Origin: CBDCYS01 sp965226245 | GTDB lineage: Bacteria > Acidobacteriota > Terriglobia > Bryobacterales > UBA6623 | DNA: 64,000 nucleotides | Direction of reading: 5' to 3' | Assembly (NCBI GenBank): GCA_965226245.1 | Contig: CBDDCL010000015.1 | Coordinates: 868,001-932,000 of the forward strand | In this document: one piece after another, positions 24,461-33,467 of the stretch | Layout of the letters: each line of letters begins with the position of its first letter | Position numbering within the stretch: the stretch's first letter is position 1 | The notes under the pieces: generated by a model | Seen by the model: only the letters and a program-made list of their open reading frames with translations | Databases searched by the model: none | What the model was told of the DNA's origin: nothing | Program-made: the position numbers and the translations under genes

Positions 24461-26518
24461 ATGGGCAAGTCAAACAAAATTGCTTTACGAAGCCAGGCGC
24501 GAGCGCTGGCCTGGCGCGAGATGGAGAGCCTAATTTGGCTGCGCACGGTCTGGATAACGGCACTCTTCCTTACCCTCGTCCTTTTCACCGCTCAGCTCGC
24601 GCGGGCGCAGTCCGAGCGGCCGCTGATTGATGTCGAATTCTATGACATCGATGCCGATATCGACCTCGCCACTCAATTGCTCGATGCGCGGGTGCAGGTG
24701 AGATTCATTTCTCGCGAGGAGACCGAGACCGTTGTTTTTGAGCTGCACAACGGGCTGAACGTGAACCGCGTGGTTGCCGAGGACGGATCGGAAGTCTCCG
24801 CCATCCGGTATGGACAGGACTTTACGATTCGATTGAGCTTCCCCCAAACCCTGCCCGTTGACAGTCCTGTTAATTTGACTTTTTTCTACGAGGGGCGACT
24901 GGAAGGAATTGAGAACTCCCCGATCGAAAGCGTTAGTTTGGCGTCGATTGAACCAGACCGCGCATTCCTGCTCTATCCGGCGCGCTGGTTCCCGGTGAAT
25001 GGCTATGCGGCGGACCGCTTCTCCGCGAACGTCAGCGTGACGGTCGAGCCGGATCTGAAGGTGATCGGCAGCGGGCTCTCCACGAGGGAAGCCGTGGAGG
25101 GCAAGGTGAAACACACCTTCGAGTTTAGCCAGCCCTCGTTCCCCGGCAGCATCGCGGTTCTGCCCGAAGACCCGGTGCGGGTGGAAAGCGAAGGCGTCAC
25201 GACGGATATGTATTTCAGGACCGGCGACCCCGGCCTGACGACCGCCTACGGCGAGGCGATCGGATCGATGGTGCGGTTCTTTAGCGGCCAGTTCACTTCC
25301 CCTTACTCAATGAGCCTGTCGGTCGTGGAAGTAGGCGAGTACTCGCCGGTGGGCTACGCCGCGCCGGGAATCATTTTCATGAGCCCTTACGGCATCACGC
25401 CGCAGGTCAATCAGGAATCGCTGGGAACCCAGGTAGCACACCAATGGTGGCGTGTTCTGAGCTCCCCTGGGAATCGCAATCATACCTGGCTCGACCGCGG
25501 GCTGGCGCTCTATTCGGCGATGCTCTACATCGAAGATGTTGATGGGGAAGCGGGTTTTGATCCGGCCATCCAGGACATCCGCATCGGGGCGCTCACCTAC
25601 GACGACATCCCGATTATCCAGGCGGGCCGGCTCGACGATTTCTCCTTCGAGATCGACGCGCTGGCCGGATACAAAGGCGCCATGGTGCTGCACATGCTGC
25701 GCTGGGCCATCGGCGACGAGGTGTTCTTTGACACGCTGAAGCAGTTCATTGACAAGTTCATGTGGAGGTCCATGACGACCGACGATCTGCGAGAGACCGC
25801 GGAGCAAGTCAGCGGCAAGAACCTCGAACCCTTCTTCATCCAGTGGACCGAGTCGCGGGGCACGCCGGAATTCAATCAGGAGTACACGATTTATCGTCTG
25901 GGCGAAGGCGAGGGGTTCCGCGTTCTCGGGAAGATCAAACAGGACATGGATACCTTCCGCATGCCGATCGAGGTGAAGATCGAGACCGAGGGCGAGCCCG
26001 AGTTCCAGGTGATCGAAGTCTTCGGCACATCCTCGGACTATGTGATTGACACTTTCGGCAAACCCAGGCGCGTCATTCTCGATCCTAAGAATCGCATCCT
26101 GCGTTTCGACGAAGGAATTCACGTCCAGGTGGAGATCCGCAAAGGCGAGCAACTGGTCGAGCTAGGCTACTACAACGACGCTTTGAGCAACTACCAAAAA
26201 GCCCTCGACATCAACCGCTTCAGCTCGCTGTCGCATTACCGCATCGGCGAGGTTTTCTTGCTGCAGAACAACTACCAGTCCGCCGCGAATGAATTTCGGG
26301 AGTGCCTCAACGGTGATCAGGAACCGGTGTGGACCGAGGTGTGGGCCCACATCAATCTGGGCAAGATTTTTGACATCACCGGCCAGCGGGAGCGAGCGGT
26401 CAATGAGTATCAACTGGCCATCCGCACGCGCGACAACACCCAAGGCGCGCAAGACGAAGCCCGCAAATATCTGGAAAACCCCCACCGGCGCGAGCGCAGG
26501 AAAGAACGGATCTATTGA
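24461..26518 (+). CDS. Exported M1-peptidase-like protein without zinc site, C-terminal TPR
   Basis: The 685-residue protein starts 4 nt after lpxB with AGGATAGGAGA before the ATG (a further upstream ATG at 24398 would overlap lpxB). A hydrophobic segment (TALFLTLVLFTAQLARA) anchors or exports it. The body has an M1 aminopeptidase layout: N-terminal beta-domain, then a gluzincin-like domain. Where active M1 enzymes have HExxH, this protein reads TQVAHQWW: Thr323 replaces the first histidine, Gln324 the catalytic glutamate, only His327 remains. The third ligand, normally Glu 19 residues later, is Arg346 (WLDRGLALYS). So it is a pseudoenzyme by motif. The last 130 residues hold TPR pairs (YYNDALSNYQKALDIN, QSAANEFRECLNG). 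A binding or scaffolding role is likely. Confidence 0.85.
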   Translation: MGKSNKIALRSQARALAWREMESLIWLRTVWITALFLTLVLFTAQLARAQSERPLIDVEFYDIDADIDLATQLLDARVQVRFISREETETVVFELHNGLNVNRVVAEDGSEVSAIRYGQDFTIRLSFPQTLPVDSPVNLTFFYEGRLEGIENSPIESVSLASIEPDRAFLLYPARWFPVNGYAADRFSANVSVTVEPDLKVIGSGLSTREAVEGKVKHTFEFSQPSFPGSIAVLPEDPVRVESEGVTTDMYFRTGDPGLTTAYGEAIGSMVRFFSGQFTSPYSMSLSVVEVGEYSPVGYAAPGIIFMSPYGITPQVNQESLGTQVAHQWWRVLSSPGNRNHTWLDRGLALYSAMLYIEDVDGEAGFDPAIQDIRIGALTYDDIPIIQAGRLDDFSFEIDALAGYKGAMVLHMLRWAIGDEVFFDTLKQFIDKFMWRSMTTDDLRETAEQVSGKNLEPFFIQWTESRGTPEFNQEYTIYRLGEGEGFRVLGKIKQDMDTFRMPIEVKIETEGEPEFQVIEVFGTSSDYVIDTFGKPRRVILDPKNRILRFDEGIHVQVEIRKGEQLVELGYYNDALSNYQKALDINRFSSLSHYRIGEVFLLQNNYQSAANEFRECLNGDQEPVWTEVWAHINLGKIFDITGQRERAVNEYQLAIRTRDNTQGAQDEARKYLENPHRRERRKERIY

Positions 26519-26618
26519 GGCAGTCTTCGCGTCCCCGAACTCCCAAAGCCGACGACGACGCCAGAGTGCGAAAAGGGCTCTCCGCCCCTGCTCCCGTCCC
26601 TATTTTTTGTTGCTTGTC

Positions 26619-27089
26619 TTAGTTGGCTACGACCACTCGCGTCGTGCTGGTCATTTGAAGCTGGTTGCCGGGGATGAGCATCCCAACCACCGACCGAAAC
26701 GGGTAGGTGATCCGCACTTGCGCGATGTCGTTCCGCGAAACGGCCGCGGGATCGGTGAAGGGATTGTCGGAATCAGGATTAAAGATGGTCGTCACGGTCA
26801 ATTGCGATTGGTTCAGCCCCTTGGTGTATTTCTGGGCGATATCGGTGATATCGGCCGCAACGCCGGGCCGCAGACTGCCGCGGACCATGCAATAGTCCGC
26901 GCAGCGGCTCGTGGCCGTGGCGATCGTCGCGTAGACCCACATGCCGCGGCCCAGCTCCATCATCGTCAGCAGCACGATGAAGAACAGCACGAACACCAGC
27001 GCGAACTCGATGATCGCGTTGCCTCGGCGGCCTGCGTCGCCGCGCTTGCGGCAGCGGGATACATGCTGGATTCGAGTGGCCTGGATCAT
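26619..27089 (-). CDS. TadE-like pilus minor pseudopilin
   Basis: The 156-residue product has the TadE-family layout: a short basic leader, RRGNAIIEFALVFVLFFIVL with the conserved glutamate (E) at +5-like position and a single membrane helix, then a periplasmic domain. Such proteins are processed by a prepilin peptidase and join a Tad (tight adherence) pilus. The next two minus-strand genes encode similar proteins, forming an operon with transcription from 29.2 to 26.6 kb. No TadA ATPase or outer-membrane secretin is in view. Confidence 0.85.
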   Translation of the reverse strand: MIQATRIQHVSRCRKRGDAGRRGNAIIEFALVFVLFFIVLLTMMELGRGMWVYATIATATSRCADYCMVRGSLRPGVAADITDIAQKYTKGLNQSQLTVTTIFNPDSDNPFTDPAAVSRNDIAQVRITYPFRSVVGMLIPGNQLQMTSTTRVVVAN

Positions 27090-27263
27090 GACTTTTCTCC
27101 TTGTTCGCCCCTCGCCCGGACTAGCCGGAACCGAGCTGGGCGGATTGGGGACTCTTGGAAGATTGTCGCGCTTGGAGGAGTTGACCCCAGGCTTCCGACT
27201 GGGGCTCTGTTGCTGCTTTCCGAATTTTCTGCCGCGTTTTGCAAGAATTTCACCATAGAGGCA

Positions 27264-27716
27264 CTACTGCACACGGTAGTGGGTTTCCCGGTTGATGAAA
27301 ATGTTGTCGGGAATGCCGATCCACGGGAAGAACGTTTCAAACGATTGCTCCACCATCGTGGTCGTATAGACCCGCTTCGGCCCGTTCGCGCAGCTCTGGG
27401 TAATGCAATTCACTTCGTTGCCGTTGGTGCACTCGCAGTACATCGTCGAAGTGGCCGTGGCGCCGCCGATGTTGCGGGTGTTCTCCTCCGCCGCGGCCTC
27501 GTGGCTGTCGGTCTGCGCCGCCCAGACGTTGTTGTAGGTGCCCCAAAAAGCTCCTGTCGAGGATGCATTCGCCACCGTGATGGAATGGAAGAAGACTCGG
27601 GCGAAGTCCGCCGCTCCGCTCATCAACAGCAGCAGAACCGAAGCCACAATGGCGAACTCCACCATGACCGATCCTCTTCTCCCGGTTGGGCGCCCGTCTG
27701 CTCTTGTTTTCATCAT
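27264..27716 (-). CDS. TadE/TadF-like pilus minor pseudopilin
   Basis: The 150-residue protein shows RRGSVMVEFAIVASVLLLLM, the TadE-type leader with conserved Glu, then SGAADFARVFFHSITVANAS and a periplasmic part rich in cysteine (MYCECTNGNEVNC). The ATG at 27716 is preferred because GAAAGGGG precedes it; the frame is open 14 codons further up. It lies in the same order as its neighbours, so it is part of a Tad minor-pilin operon. Confidence 0.82.
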   Translation of the reverse strand: MMKTRADGRPTGRRGSVMVEFAIVASVLLLLMSGAADFARVFFHSITVANASSTGAFWGTYNNVWAAQTDSHEAAAEENTRNIGGATATSTMYCECTNGNEVNCITQSCANGPKRVYTTTMVEQSFETFFPWIGIPDNIFINRETHYRVQ

Positions 27717-27804
27717 CGTTACCCCTTTCGTCTTCAGTCGATTTGCCGTTTTTTTCAATGAGGGCCGCCGGTTCGGCCTCGGTTCGGCCCCTATTCAAAC
27801 TCCG

Positions 27805-29190
27805 CTATTCAAGCAATGTCACCTTCCGCACGGGAGGAGTTATAGCGCCGCTGTTCCAGTCGGGGTCGGCGTGCACCACGGCGGCGCCAACCGTTCTGAT
27901 CTTGTCCGCGACGATCATGGTCCAATCGGCTCCGCTGGTGTTCCCGCCCCAGGTCAGCAGCGTTTCCTTGAAATACAGCGCGCCTCCCAAGTCCAGCGTC
28001 GCGTCTCCAGAGATATTATGCGAAGGGCGCCGGTCGGGCGCCCTCTCGTCTTCCCAAAACAGCATGCCCTCATAGGGCCCGCTGGTGGGCGCGGAAAGCG
28101 TCACGTTGGGAGTACCGGTGACGGTAAACTCGCCCCAAAAGCGGCGCAGGCTCGGGTTGCCGGCGGTGGTGTTGTAAAAGGTCACCTCCGAGCCGGTGAC
28201 GTTGGCGCTGCCGCTGATCGACATCCCCGAGGCCAGGGTATAGACGCCCGGCGCGAAGGTGACGTTGCCGCCGGTGATGCGGATCGAGGGAATAGGGACC
28301 ACAACCACCCTCGAGAAGCCGGTATCCGGGTTGGTGTATGTCACCTGCTGGGTTCCTATCGAGCAGTAGGTGCCTGGAAAGAAAGTCCTGTCCGGGTCAC
28401 CGTTGTTGTGGGTCTGAGCGGCGTAGTCGCATGTTCCGTTGTAGGAGGGCGCGATTGCATGCATGTAATACAGCGGGTCGTTAACCGGCGGGGCCTGGAC
28501 TGGTGTGGGTTGAACACAGGGCGAGCCTCCCGCCCCTTGGATGCCGCCGGTGACTCCAATAAACGTCGGAGAGGTCAGACACTCCTGGGAGCCCGCCAAG
28601 AACAGCGCGTCGTTAGGGTTGCGCGAGTTCACCTGTACGCCGCATTGCGCGTTCAAACTCGAGCCTCCCCCGATCACCATGGCTCTAGGCTGGATCGGCT
28701 CCAGGGCGATTACACAGGCATCCGCGTGCTTGACCAGCCCGGTCACGGCCCGGGACCGCACGGTCACATCGTTCGCTCCTAACACGCGGGCGAAATAGGT
28801 TGGCGCCTCGGTCTCGATGATGACCTCGGCGTGGTTGGCGACGCCGGCGTAGTTGCCGCCCAGCGGCGGGATGTTCACCGTGACGGTGGTGCTGCCGTTG
28901 GCATCGTCAAAATTATTCCTCGCGGCGTCCTCCTTGGCGATGAGTTTGGCGTTGGGAATTGTGTTCACCAGCCACAACTCGTGCCCGGCCGTGAGGGCGG
29001 CGGCGATGGCGGCGTTTTTTTGGCGCCGCTTGAGGTCCTGCATCATGCCGACGTCGAGCGCCAGCGCGGCGAACGCCAACAGCACGGGGAAGACGAGCGC
29101 GGTGATAACGGCGACGACCGCGCGGCGGTCCTTGCGCAGGGCTTGCAACCTGCTAACCGCATGTTTCCAATGGAAAGTTTGCTCAATCAT
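27805..29190 (-). CDS. TadG-like exported pilus protein
   Basis: The 461-residue product begins MIEQTFHWKHAVSRLQAL and carries RRAVVAVITALVFPVLLAF followed by AALALDVGMM, the TadG/DUF2134-type N-terminal helix with a following helical linker (KRRQKNAAIAAALTAG). The rest (to the end) is a beta-rich repeated surface domain (TGGNVTFAPGVYTLASG and SGSANVTGSEVTFYNT) that resembles polymorphic adhesin-like repeats. ATG 29190 has GGAGAGG upstream; an upstream start at 29253 is less likely. It is first in the Tad minor-pilin operon with the two following genes. Confidence 0.82.
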   Translation of the reverse strand: MIEQTFHWKHAVSRLQALRKDRRAVVAVITALVFPVLLAFAALALDVGMMQDLKRRQKNAAIAAALTAGHELWLVNTIPNAKLIAKEDAARNNFDDANGSTTVTVNIPPLGGNYAGVANHAEVIIETEAPTYFARVLGANDVTVRSRAVTGLVKHADACVIALEPIQPRAMVIGGGSSLNAQCGVQVNSRNPNDALFLAGSQECLTSPTFIGVTGGIQGAGGSPCVQPTPVQAPPVNDPLYYMHAIAPSYNGTCDYAAQTHNNGDPDRTFFPGTYCSIGTQQVTYTNPDTGFSRVVVVPIPSIRITGGNVTFAPGVYTLASGMSISGSANVTGSEVTFYNTTAGNPSLRRFWGEFTVTGTPNVTLSAPTSGPYEGMLFWEDERAPDRRPSHNISGDATLDLGGALYFKETLLTWGGNTSGADWTMIVADKIRTVGAAVVHADPDWNSGAITPPVRKVTLLE

Positions 29191-29340
29191 CGGGGCCTCT
29201 CCTGGGATCTTGACTTGGCATTTAGCTTGGGTGTTTATGTAAGTTGGAAGCACGATCCAAACTCAATTATGAGAAGCGTGGACCAATTTGGTCCATAGGG
29301 TCTTGATACTGACTTCCTAGGGGGAAATGCTTTAACACTC

Positions 29341-29520
29341 CTAGGCCTTTTGTCCGTTGACCGGAATTAAGAGTTCTCCTGGCGCATTGCCGAAAATCGA
29401 GGCTGGCCTAGCGCGTGGCTTCGCCGTGCGCCGCGCCGGCGGGACTCCGCAATTGTCGGCTCGCAGCCGCAAGAACCGGCGGTTTATGCCCGGGAGTTTG
29501 CTTGATGTTTTCTCGTTCAT
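29341..29520 (-). CDS. Possible small basic protein, 59 residues
   Basis: ATG 29520 has a good site, AAAGAGGTGGCAT, directly before it. The product starts MNEKTSSKLPGINRRFLRLR, has an Arg/Ala/Pro-rich middle and ends GELLIPVNGQKA. No family recognised. The good ribosome site favours a real gene, the composition speaks against a folded protein. Confidence 0.4.
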   Translation of the reverse strand: MNEKTSSKLPGINRRFLRLRADNCGVPPARRTAKPRARPASIFGNAPGELLIPVNGQKA

Positions 29521-29911
29521 ATGCCACCTCTTTCTTTGCGAGCACCTCCCACTGGCACAAAAATAGTCTGTAAGAAGGCCGCCTTTCTTGGCGTACGCCG
29601 TCACCTTGTCGTGACAGTCGATGGATGACGGGGACGCACAGCCGCCGCGCCGGAATGCTTGGACGCTGGCCATGACCGAGGCATCGGTTGCCGCTTGAAT
29701 CCACCGCTTCAGGTATAAGAAATACCGCACGCCGGTGGCGATGGCTAGGGCGGGCAGTCTTCACAGCGCCTGCTGGGTTCCCCTGGTCTGCTTTCTGGCC
29801 GCCGCCTATTACGGCGCCCGCGGCTGCCGAAGAGCCGTCCCCCCGGCCGTTCACCAGGATTGAGACTGCTGGGGTGTTTGGGGGCGGCCCCGACCCGGCG
29901 CTTGACAGAAC

Positions 29912-30004
29912 GAAGCCCGTTGAAACGGGCTTCCGGGTGGGCGGCGTGCGCGACCGGCCGTAAAACGACCGGCCTAACAAGACAAAAGCCGCGTGAACGC
30001 GGCT
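29912..30004 (+). repeat. Three-hairpin composite element, copy 2
   Basis: Three palindromes in fixed order: GAAGCCCGTTGAAACGGGCT (29912), ACCGGCCGTAAAACGACCGG (29952), AGCCGCGTGAACGCGGCT (29987). The same order and spacing are found at 34652-34744 and, reversed, at 19771-19860. It is non-coding and lies between the Tad genes and a small exported protein. Confidence 0.8.
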
Positions 30005-30208
30005 TGATGGCAAGAACTTTTAACAGGTGTAAACTGGGCGAGCAACTCAACACTTCGCTAAGCTGCCCGTCATGCGGGGCGAGGGCCAGTCCGAGGCGTA
30101 CGGTGGAGCCGGACCCATGACATCTGAGCCCAGCTCTCCACCGCGGCGAATTCCGCGTTAACGACGTGAAAAGGATTCCAAGCCGCGAACACTGCGCGGC
30201 GAATAATC

Positions 30209-30511
30209 CTACATCTTCACGGAGTCGACGTGCAGGCTGTCACCGGTGACCTTGCCGCTCACGGTAACCTTCATACCAACGTGGTCCTTCACCGCATCCT
30301 GGTTGTCAACCTTGTAGACTTTCTTGTCAGAGTCTTGGATGAAGACGATTGCCTGTCCGCTCTCCACGCACTTCTTCGCACAGCCAGCGTGGGCTTCCTT
30401 GGCGCCATTGGCCCCGCATTTCGCATCGGACAACCAGCCGACCAGATCGCCGGCCATCGCCGTGCCGGTCACAAACATCAGCATCATCATCAGGGTTACG
30501 ACTTTCTTCAT
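30209..30511 (-). CDS. Small exported protein, DUF5818-like
   Basis: The 100-residue product has a Sec signal peptide (MKKVVTLMMMLMFVTGTAMA) and a mature part with GWLSDAKCGANGAKEAHAGC then AKKCVESGQAIVFIQ and KVYKVDNQDAVKDHVGMKVT. This is a common small periplasmic fold in acidobacteria with conserved cysteines; it looks like an OB-type/DUF5818 domain. A very good AGGAGGG site supports ATG 30511. Probably periplasmic; function unknown. Confidence 0.8.
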   Translation of the reverse strand: MKKVVTLMMMLMFVTGTAMAGDLVGWLSDAKCGANGAKEAHAGCAKKCVESGQAIVFIQDSDKKVYKVDNQDAVKDHVGMKVTVSGKVTGDSLHVDSVKM

Positions 30512-30659
30512 GGTCCCTCCTAAGGGTTGTTGCGAGAAATCTAGAAACTCTTTCCAGACTCGGTCATTATACACATATCCTTGGGCTGCGGCAAGCTGGC
30601 AAAACGTGCTGTTACACACTGAAACGGGCAGCCGCTAATACTTCCATCAGCAGGGCCTC

Positions 30660-31595
30660 TCAGCCCAGATGAGGCTCGAGAACGTCAACAAGTTCCTGAA
30701 CCGCGTCCGCGCTCTTCTTGAGGGCGGCGCGTTCATCTTCAGCCAGGTTCAGCTCGTAGATTTTCTCGATTCCGCGTGAGCCGAGTTTGACCGGGACGCC
30801 CACGAACAACCCGTTGACTCCGTACTCGCCTTCGAGGTAGGCCGCGCACGGCAGCACCTTCTTCTTGTCCTTGAGAATCGACCCCACCATCTCGACGACC
30901 GCCGAGGAAGGGGCATAAAACGCACTCCCGGTCTTGAGATACTTCACGATCTCGGCTCCGCCGCCGCGGGTTCGCTGAACGATCGCGTCGATGGTTTCGG
31001 GGTCCAGGATGTCGCTGATCGGGATGCCGGCAACGCTGGTATAGCGCACCAGCGGCACCATCGTGTCTCCGTGGCCGCCCAGGACGACGGCCACTACATT
31101 CTCCACTGAGACGCCAGCGGCTTCAGCCAGGAAAGTCCGGAAGCGGGCTGTGTCGAGGATGCCCGCCATGCCGATCACGCGGTTTTTCGAGAACCCGCTG
31201 ATCTTGTGGGCCACGTGGCACATCGCGTCTAAAGGGTTCGAGACGATGATCAGGATGGCGTTGGGAGAATACTTGACGGCAGGTTCAACGCAGGCTTTGA
31301 CGATCTCATAGTTCTTCAGCAGCAAGTCGTCGCGGCTCATGCCGGGCTTGCGGGGGAACCCGGCGGTGACAACGACGATATCCGAGTTCGCCGTTGCTTC
31401 GTAATCGTTGCTGCCGCTGACCCGGACGTCCGACCCCTCGACCGGGCAGGCTTCGAGTATGTCGAGCGCTTTGCCCTGCGGGACTCCCTCCACGATATCG
31501 ACCAGCACGACGTCGGCTAGTTCCTTGTCGGCCAGGCGCAAGGCGCAACTGGCTCCTACGTTTCCTGCTCCCACGACGGTAACTTTGTTTCTCAT
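30660..31595 (-). CDS. mdh: Malate dehydrogenase
   Basis: Mdh oxidises malate to oxaloacetate with NAD+, closing the TCA cycle. The 311-residue protein belongs to the lactate/malate dehydrogenase type (MDH3): NAD loop VVGAGNVGASCALRL, VVLVDIVEG, substrate arginine loop TAGFPRKPGMSRDDLL, and active-site His in VVLGGHGDTMVPL. The length is normal. It follows icd on the same strand, 180 nt apart, with a strong inverted repeat in the gap, so transcription could be partly terminated between them. Confidence 0.95.
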   Translation of the reverse strand: MRNKVTVVGAGNVGASCALRLADKELADVVLVDIVEGVPQGKALDILEACPVEGSDVRVSGSNDYEATANSDIVVVTAGFPRKPGMSRDDLLLKNYEIVKACVEPAVKYSPNAILIIVSNPLDAMCHVAHKISGFSKNRVIGMAGILDTARFRTFLAEAAGVSVENVVAVVLGGHGDTMVPLVRYTSVAGIPISDILDPETIDAIVQRTRGGGAEIVKYLKTGSAFYAPSSAVVEMVGSILKDKKKVLPCAAYLEGEYGVNGLFVGVPVKLGSRGIEKIYELNLAEDERAALKKSADAVQELVDVLEPHLG

Positions 31596-31694
31596 GTTGT
31601 CCTTCCTATTGACGGCTGTCCGAACACTCGGCCGCGCCGATTCGCCGACCCGCGGGCCACTCGCTTGCGGGTCCAGCGCTGCGTCACCGGAAAA

Positions 31695-31773
31695 GTAACG
31701 ACCGCCTCTCAGCCGGTCAAAAGCGGCCCAAGTGCAAGCAGTTCGAGCGGACCGGCTGAGAGCCGGTCGTTAC
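31695..31773. repeat. 24-bp inverted repeat between icd and mdh
   Basis: The arm GTAACGACCGCCTCTCAGCC (31695 onward to 31718) and its reverse complement (31750-31773) differ at only 1 of 24 bases, with a 31-base loop. It begins 3 nt after the icd stop, so it could form a strong RNA hairpin and act as a terminator, attenuator or mRNA end for icd. There is no clear U-run. Confidence 0.7.
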
Positions 31774-31775
31774 GG

Positions 31776-33026
31776 TCACGGCTCGGCATGCCATGCCATA
31801 TTCTTGACAATCTCGGCGGCATACTCGCTGGTTTTGAGCTTCGTCGCGCCTTCCATTTGGCGATGCAGGTCATAAGTCACCGTCTTGTTCGCGATGGCTT
31901 GGGTAATGCCGGCCTCGATGCGGTCCGCCGCCTCTTTCCAACCCATAAAGCGGAACATCATGGCTCCGGAGAGAATCACGCTCGACGGATTAATCACGTC
32001 TTTGTCCGCGTACTTCGGCGCTGTTCCGTGAGTCGCCTCAAACACACCGTACTCATCGCCGATGTTGGCGCCCGGCGCCATCCCGAGCCCGCCCACTTGC
32101 GCCGCGCAAGCGTCGGAAAGATAGTCGCCGTTGAGATTGGTCGTGGCGATGACCTCATACTCAGCGGGCCTCAGCAGCACCTGCTGGAACATCGAGTCAG
32201 CGATGCGGTCCTTGATCAGGATTTTGCCCTCGGGAGCGGGTCCCCAGCCGGCGTCCTCTTCGGTAATGCATTGATCGGCGAACTCCTCTTTCGCCAGTTC
32301 ATAGCCCCAATCACGGAAAGCGCCCTCGGTGAACTTCTGAATATTACCTTTGTGAACCAGCGTCACGCTCTTGCGGCCGTCCTCGATGGCGTATTGAATG
32401 GCTTTGCGGACCAGCCGTTTCGAGGCGGTAATGCTGACAGGTTTGATGCCTACGCCTGAGTCCTCACGGATGCTGCTGCCCATCTCGCCATTCAGGAATC
32501 CAATCACCTTGGCGGCCTCGGGGGTCCCCTGGCGCCACTCGATGCCAGCGTAGACGTCTTCCGTGTTTTCGCGAAAGATCACTACGTCGAGTTTTTCCGG
32601 GTGCTTCACGGGAGAGGGTACGCCGGGAAAGTAGCGCACCGGGCGCATGCAAACGTAGAGGGTAAGCAGTTGGCGCAACGCTACGTTGAGACTGCGAATA
32701 CCGCCGCCCACCGGCGTGGTCAGCGGACCCTTGATGGCAATGTGGAACTGCCGTATGGCCGCCAAGGTGTCGTCCGGCAACCAATTTTCGAATTGATGGA
32801 AGGCTTTCTCTCCAGCGAGAATCTCATACCAGACCACGCGGCGCTTCCCGCCATAAGCCTGTTCCACGGCGGCGTCAAAGACGACCCGCGAAGCCTTCCA
32901 AATATCTCGCCCGATTCCGTCGCCTTCAATGAAGGGAAGGATCGGCCTGTCCGGGACGATGAAACGGCCGTCACGCACCTCGATTGCGTCCCCATCAGTA
33001 GGGACAAGAATACCGTTGAACGTCAT
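31776..33026 (-). CDS. icd: Isocitrate dehydrogenase (NADP+)
   Basis: Icd decarboxylates isocitrate to 2-oxoglutarate. The 416-residue protein has the IMM/IDH family features: FIEGDGIGRDIWKASRVV near the start, GPLTTPVGGGIRSLNVALRQ, YVCMRPVRYFPGVPSPV, VVIFRENTEDVYAGIEW, and DYLSDACAAQVGGLGMAPGA. The length fits the bacterial NADP form. It is the first gene of an icd-mdh pair, an arrangement of two TCA enzymes. Confidence 0.95.
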   Translation of the reverse strand: MTFNGILVPTDGDAIEVRDGRFIVPDRPILPFIEGDGIGRDIWKASRVVFDAAVEQAYGGKRRVVWYEILAGEKAFHQFENWLPDDTLAAIRQFHIAIKGPLTTPVGGGIRSLNVALRQLLTLYVCMRPVRYFPGVPSPVKHPEKLDVVIFRENTEDVYAGIEWRQGTPEAAKVIGFLNGEMGSSIREDSGVGIKPVSITASKRLVRKAIQYAIEDGRKSVTLVHKGNIQKFTEGAFRDWGYELAKEEFADQCITEEDAGWGPAPEGKILIKDRIADSMFQQVLLRPAEYEVIATTNLNGDYLSDACAAQVGGLGMAPGANIGDEYGVFEATHGTAPKYADKDVINPSSVILSGAMMFRFMGWKEAADRIEAGITQAIANKTVTYDLHRQMEGATKLKTSEYAAEIVKNMAWHAEP

Positions 33027-33467
33027 GTGTTCACCGTGTCGCTTCGCGTAAGAGGGACTTCCCCGCCACCCCTGGGCTATTCGACCTCAGCGTGGGACAA
33101 CAAGGGAAGACGGGCGAGCCGGAACCTCGCGTTCCAGCCGCACCGGCCTCAGCGGCCCAGAGCCGGCCGCCAAGTCAAGCAAGAAATTGAAGTGTAGCAA
33201 GCCCCCGCCCGCGGCAGCAAACCGGGGTGCTGGCGCCCGCCCTGCTTAAAGCACTTCATCTCCGATGGGCCACGGAGTATCTTCTCCCGGAATGCCCCGC
33301 GGGCGAAAATGGGGGACTGCCATGCGATTCTCGTTCGTGGAATCCCCATATTCCCAACAATTGTGCGGCGCGAGAATCGCTGGCTGTCCCCTTTTTTCGC
33401 CCCTCGCAATCCTCCCTTATCCGCAAATGGTCTATTGCTAAATCGAGGCATAGCCGATAAGATCCTC
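33027..33467. other. Intergenic region with a long hairpin
   Basis: No gene is visible between icd and the PilZ gene. A 33-base imperfect inverted repeat is present: GGGCGAAAATGGGGGACTGC from 33301, extending to TTCTCG 33333, mirrored by CGAGAATCGCTGGCTGTCCC from 33371. It could be a MITE- or REP-like unit. Confidence 0.6.

Larger units (their letters stand above)
29191..30208. other. Region with few genes: promoter of Tad operon, small frame and hairpin element
   Basis: Besides a small frame at 29341-29520 and a three-hairpin element at 29912-30004, no gene can be supported. GTGGACCAATTTGGTCCA at about 29279-29296 is a palindrome-like sequence upstream of the Tad genes that could serve as an operator or hairpin. 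Confidence 0.4.

Noticed and set aside
26289..28782. Long plus-strand frames (490 and 414 codons) across the Tad region
   Set aside because: They lie antisense to three recognisable TadE/TadG genes and have proline/arginine-rich composition typical of shadows.
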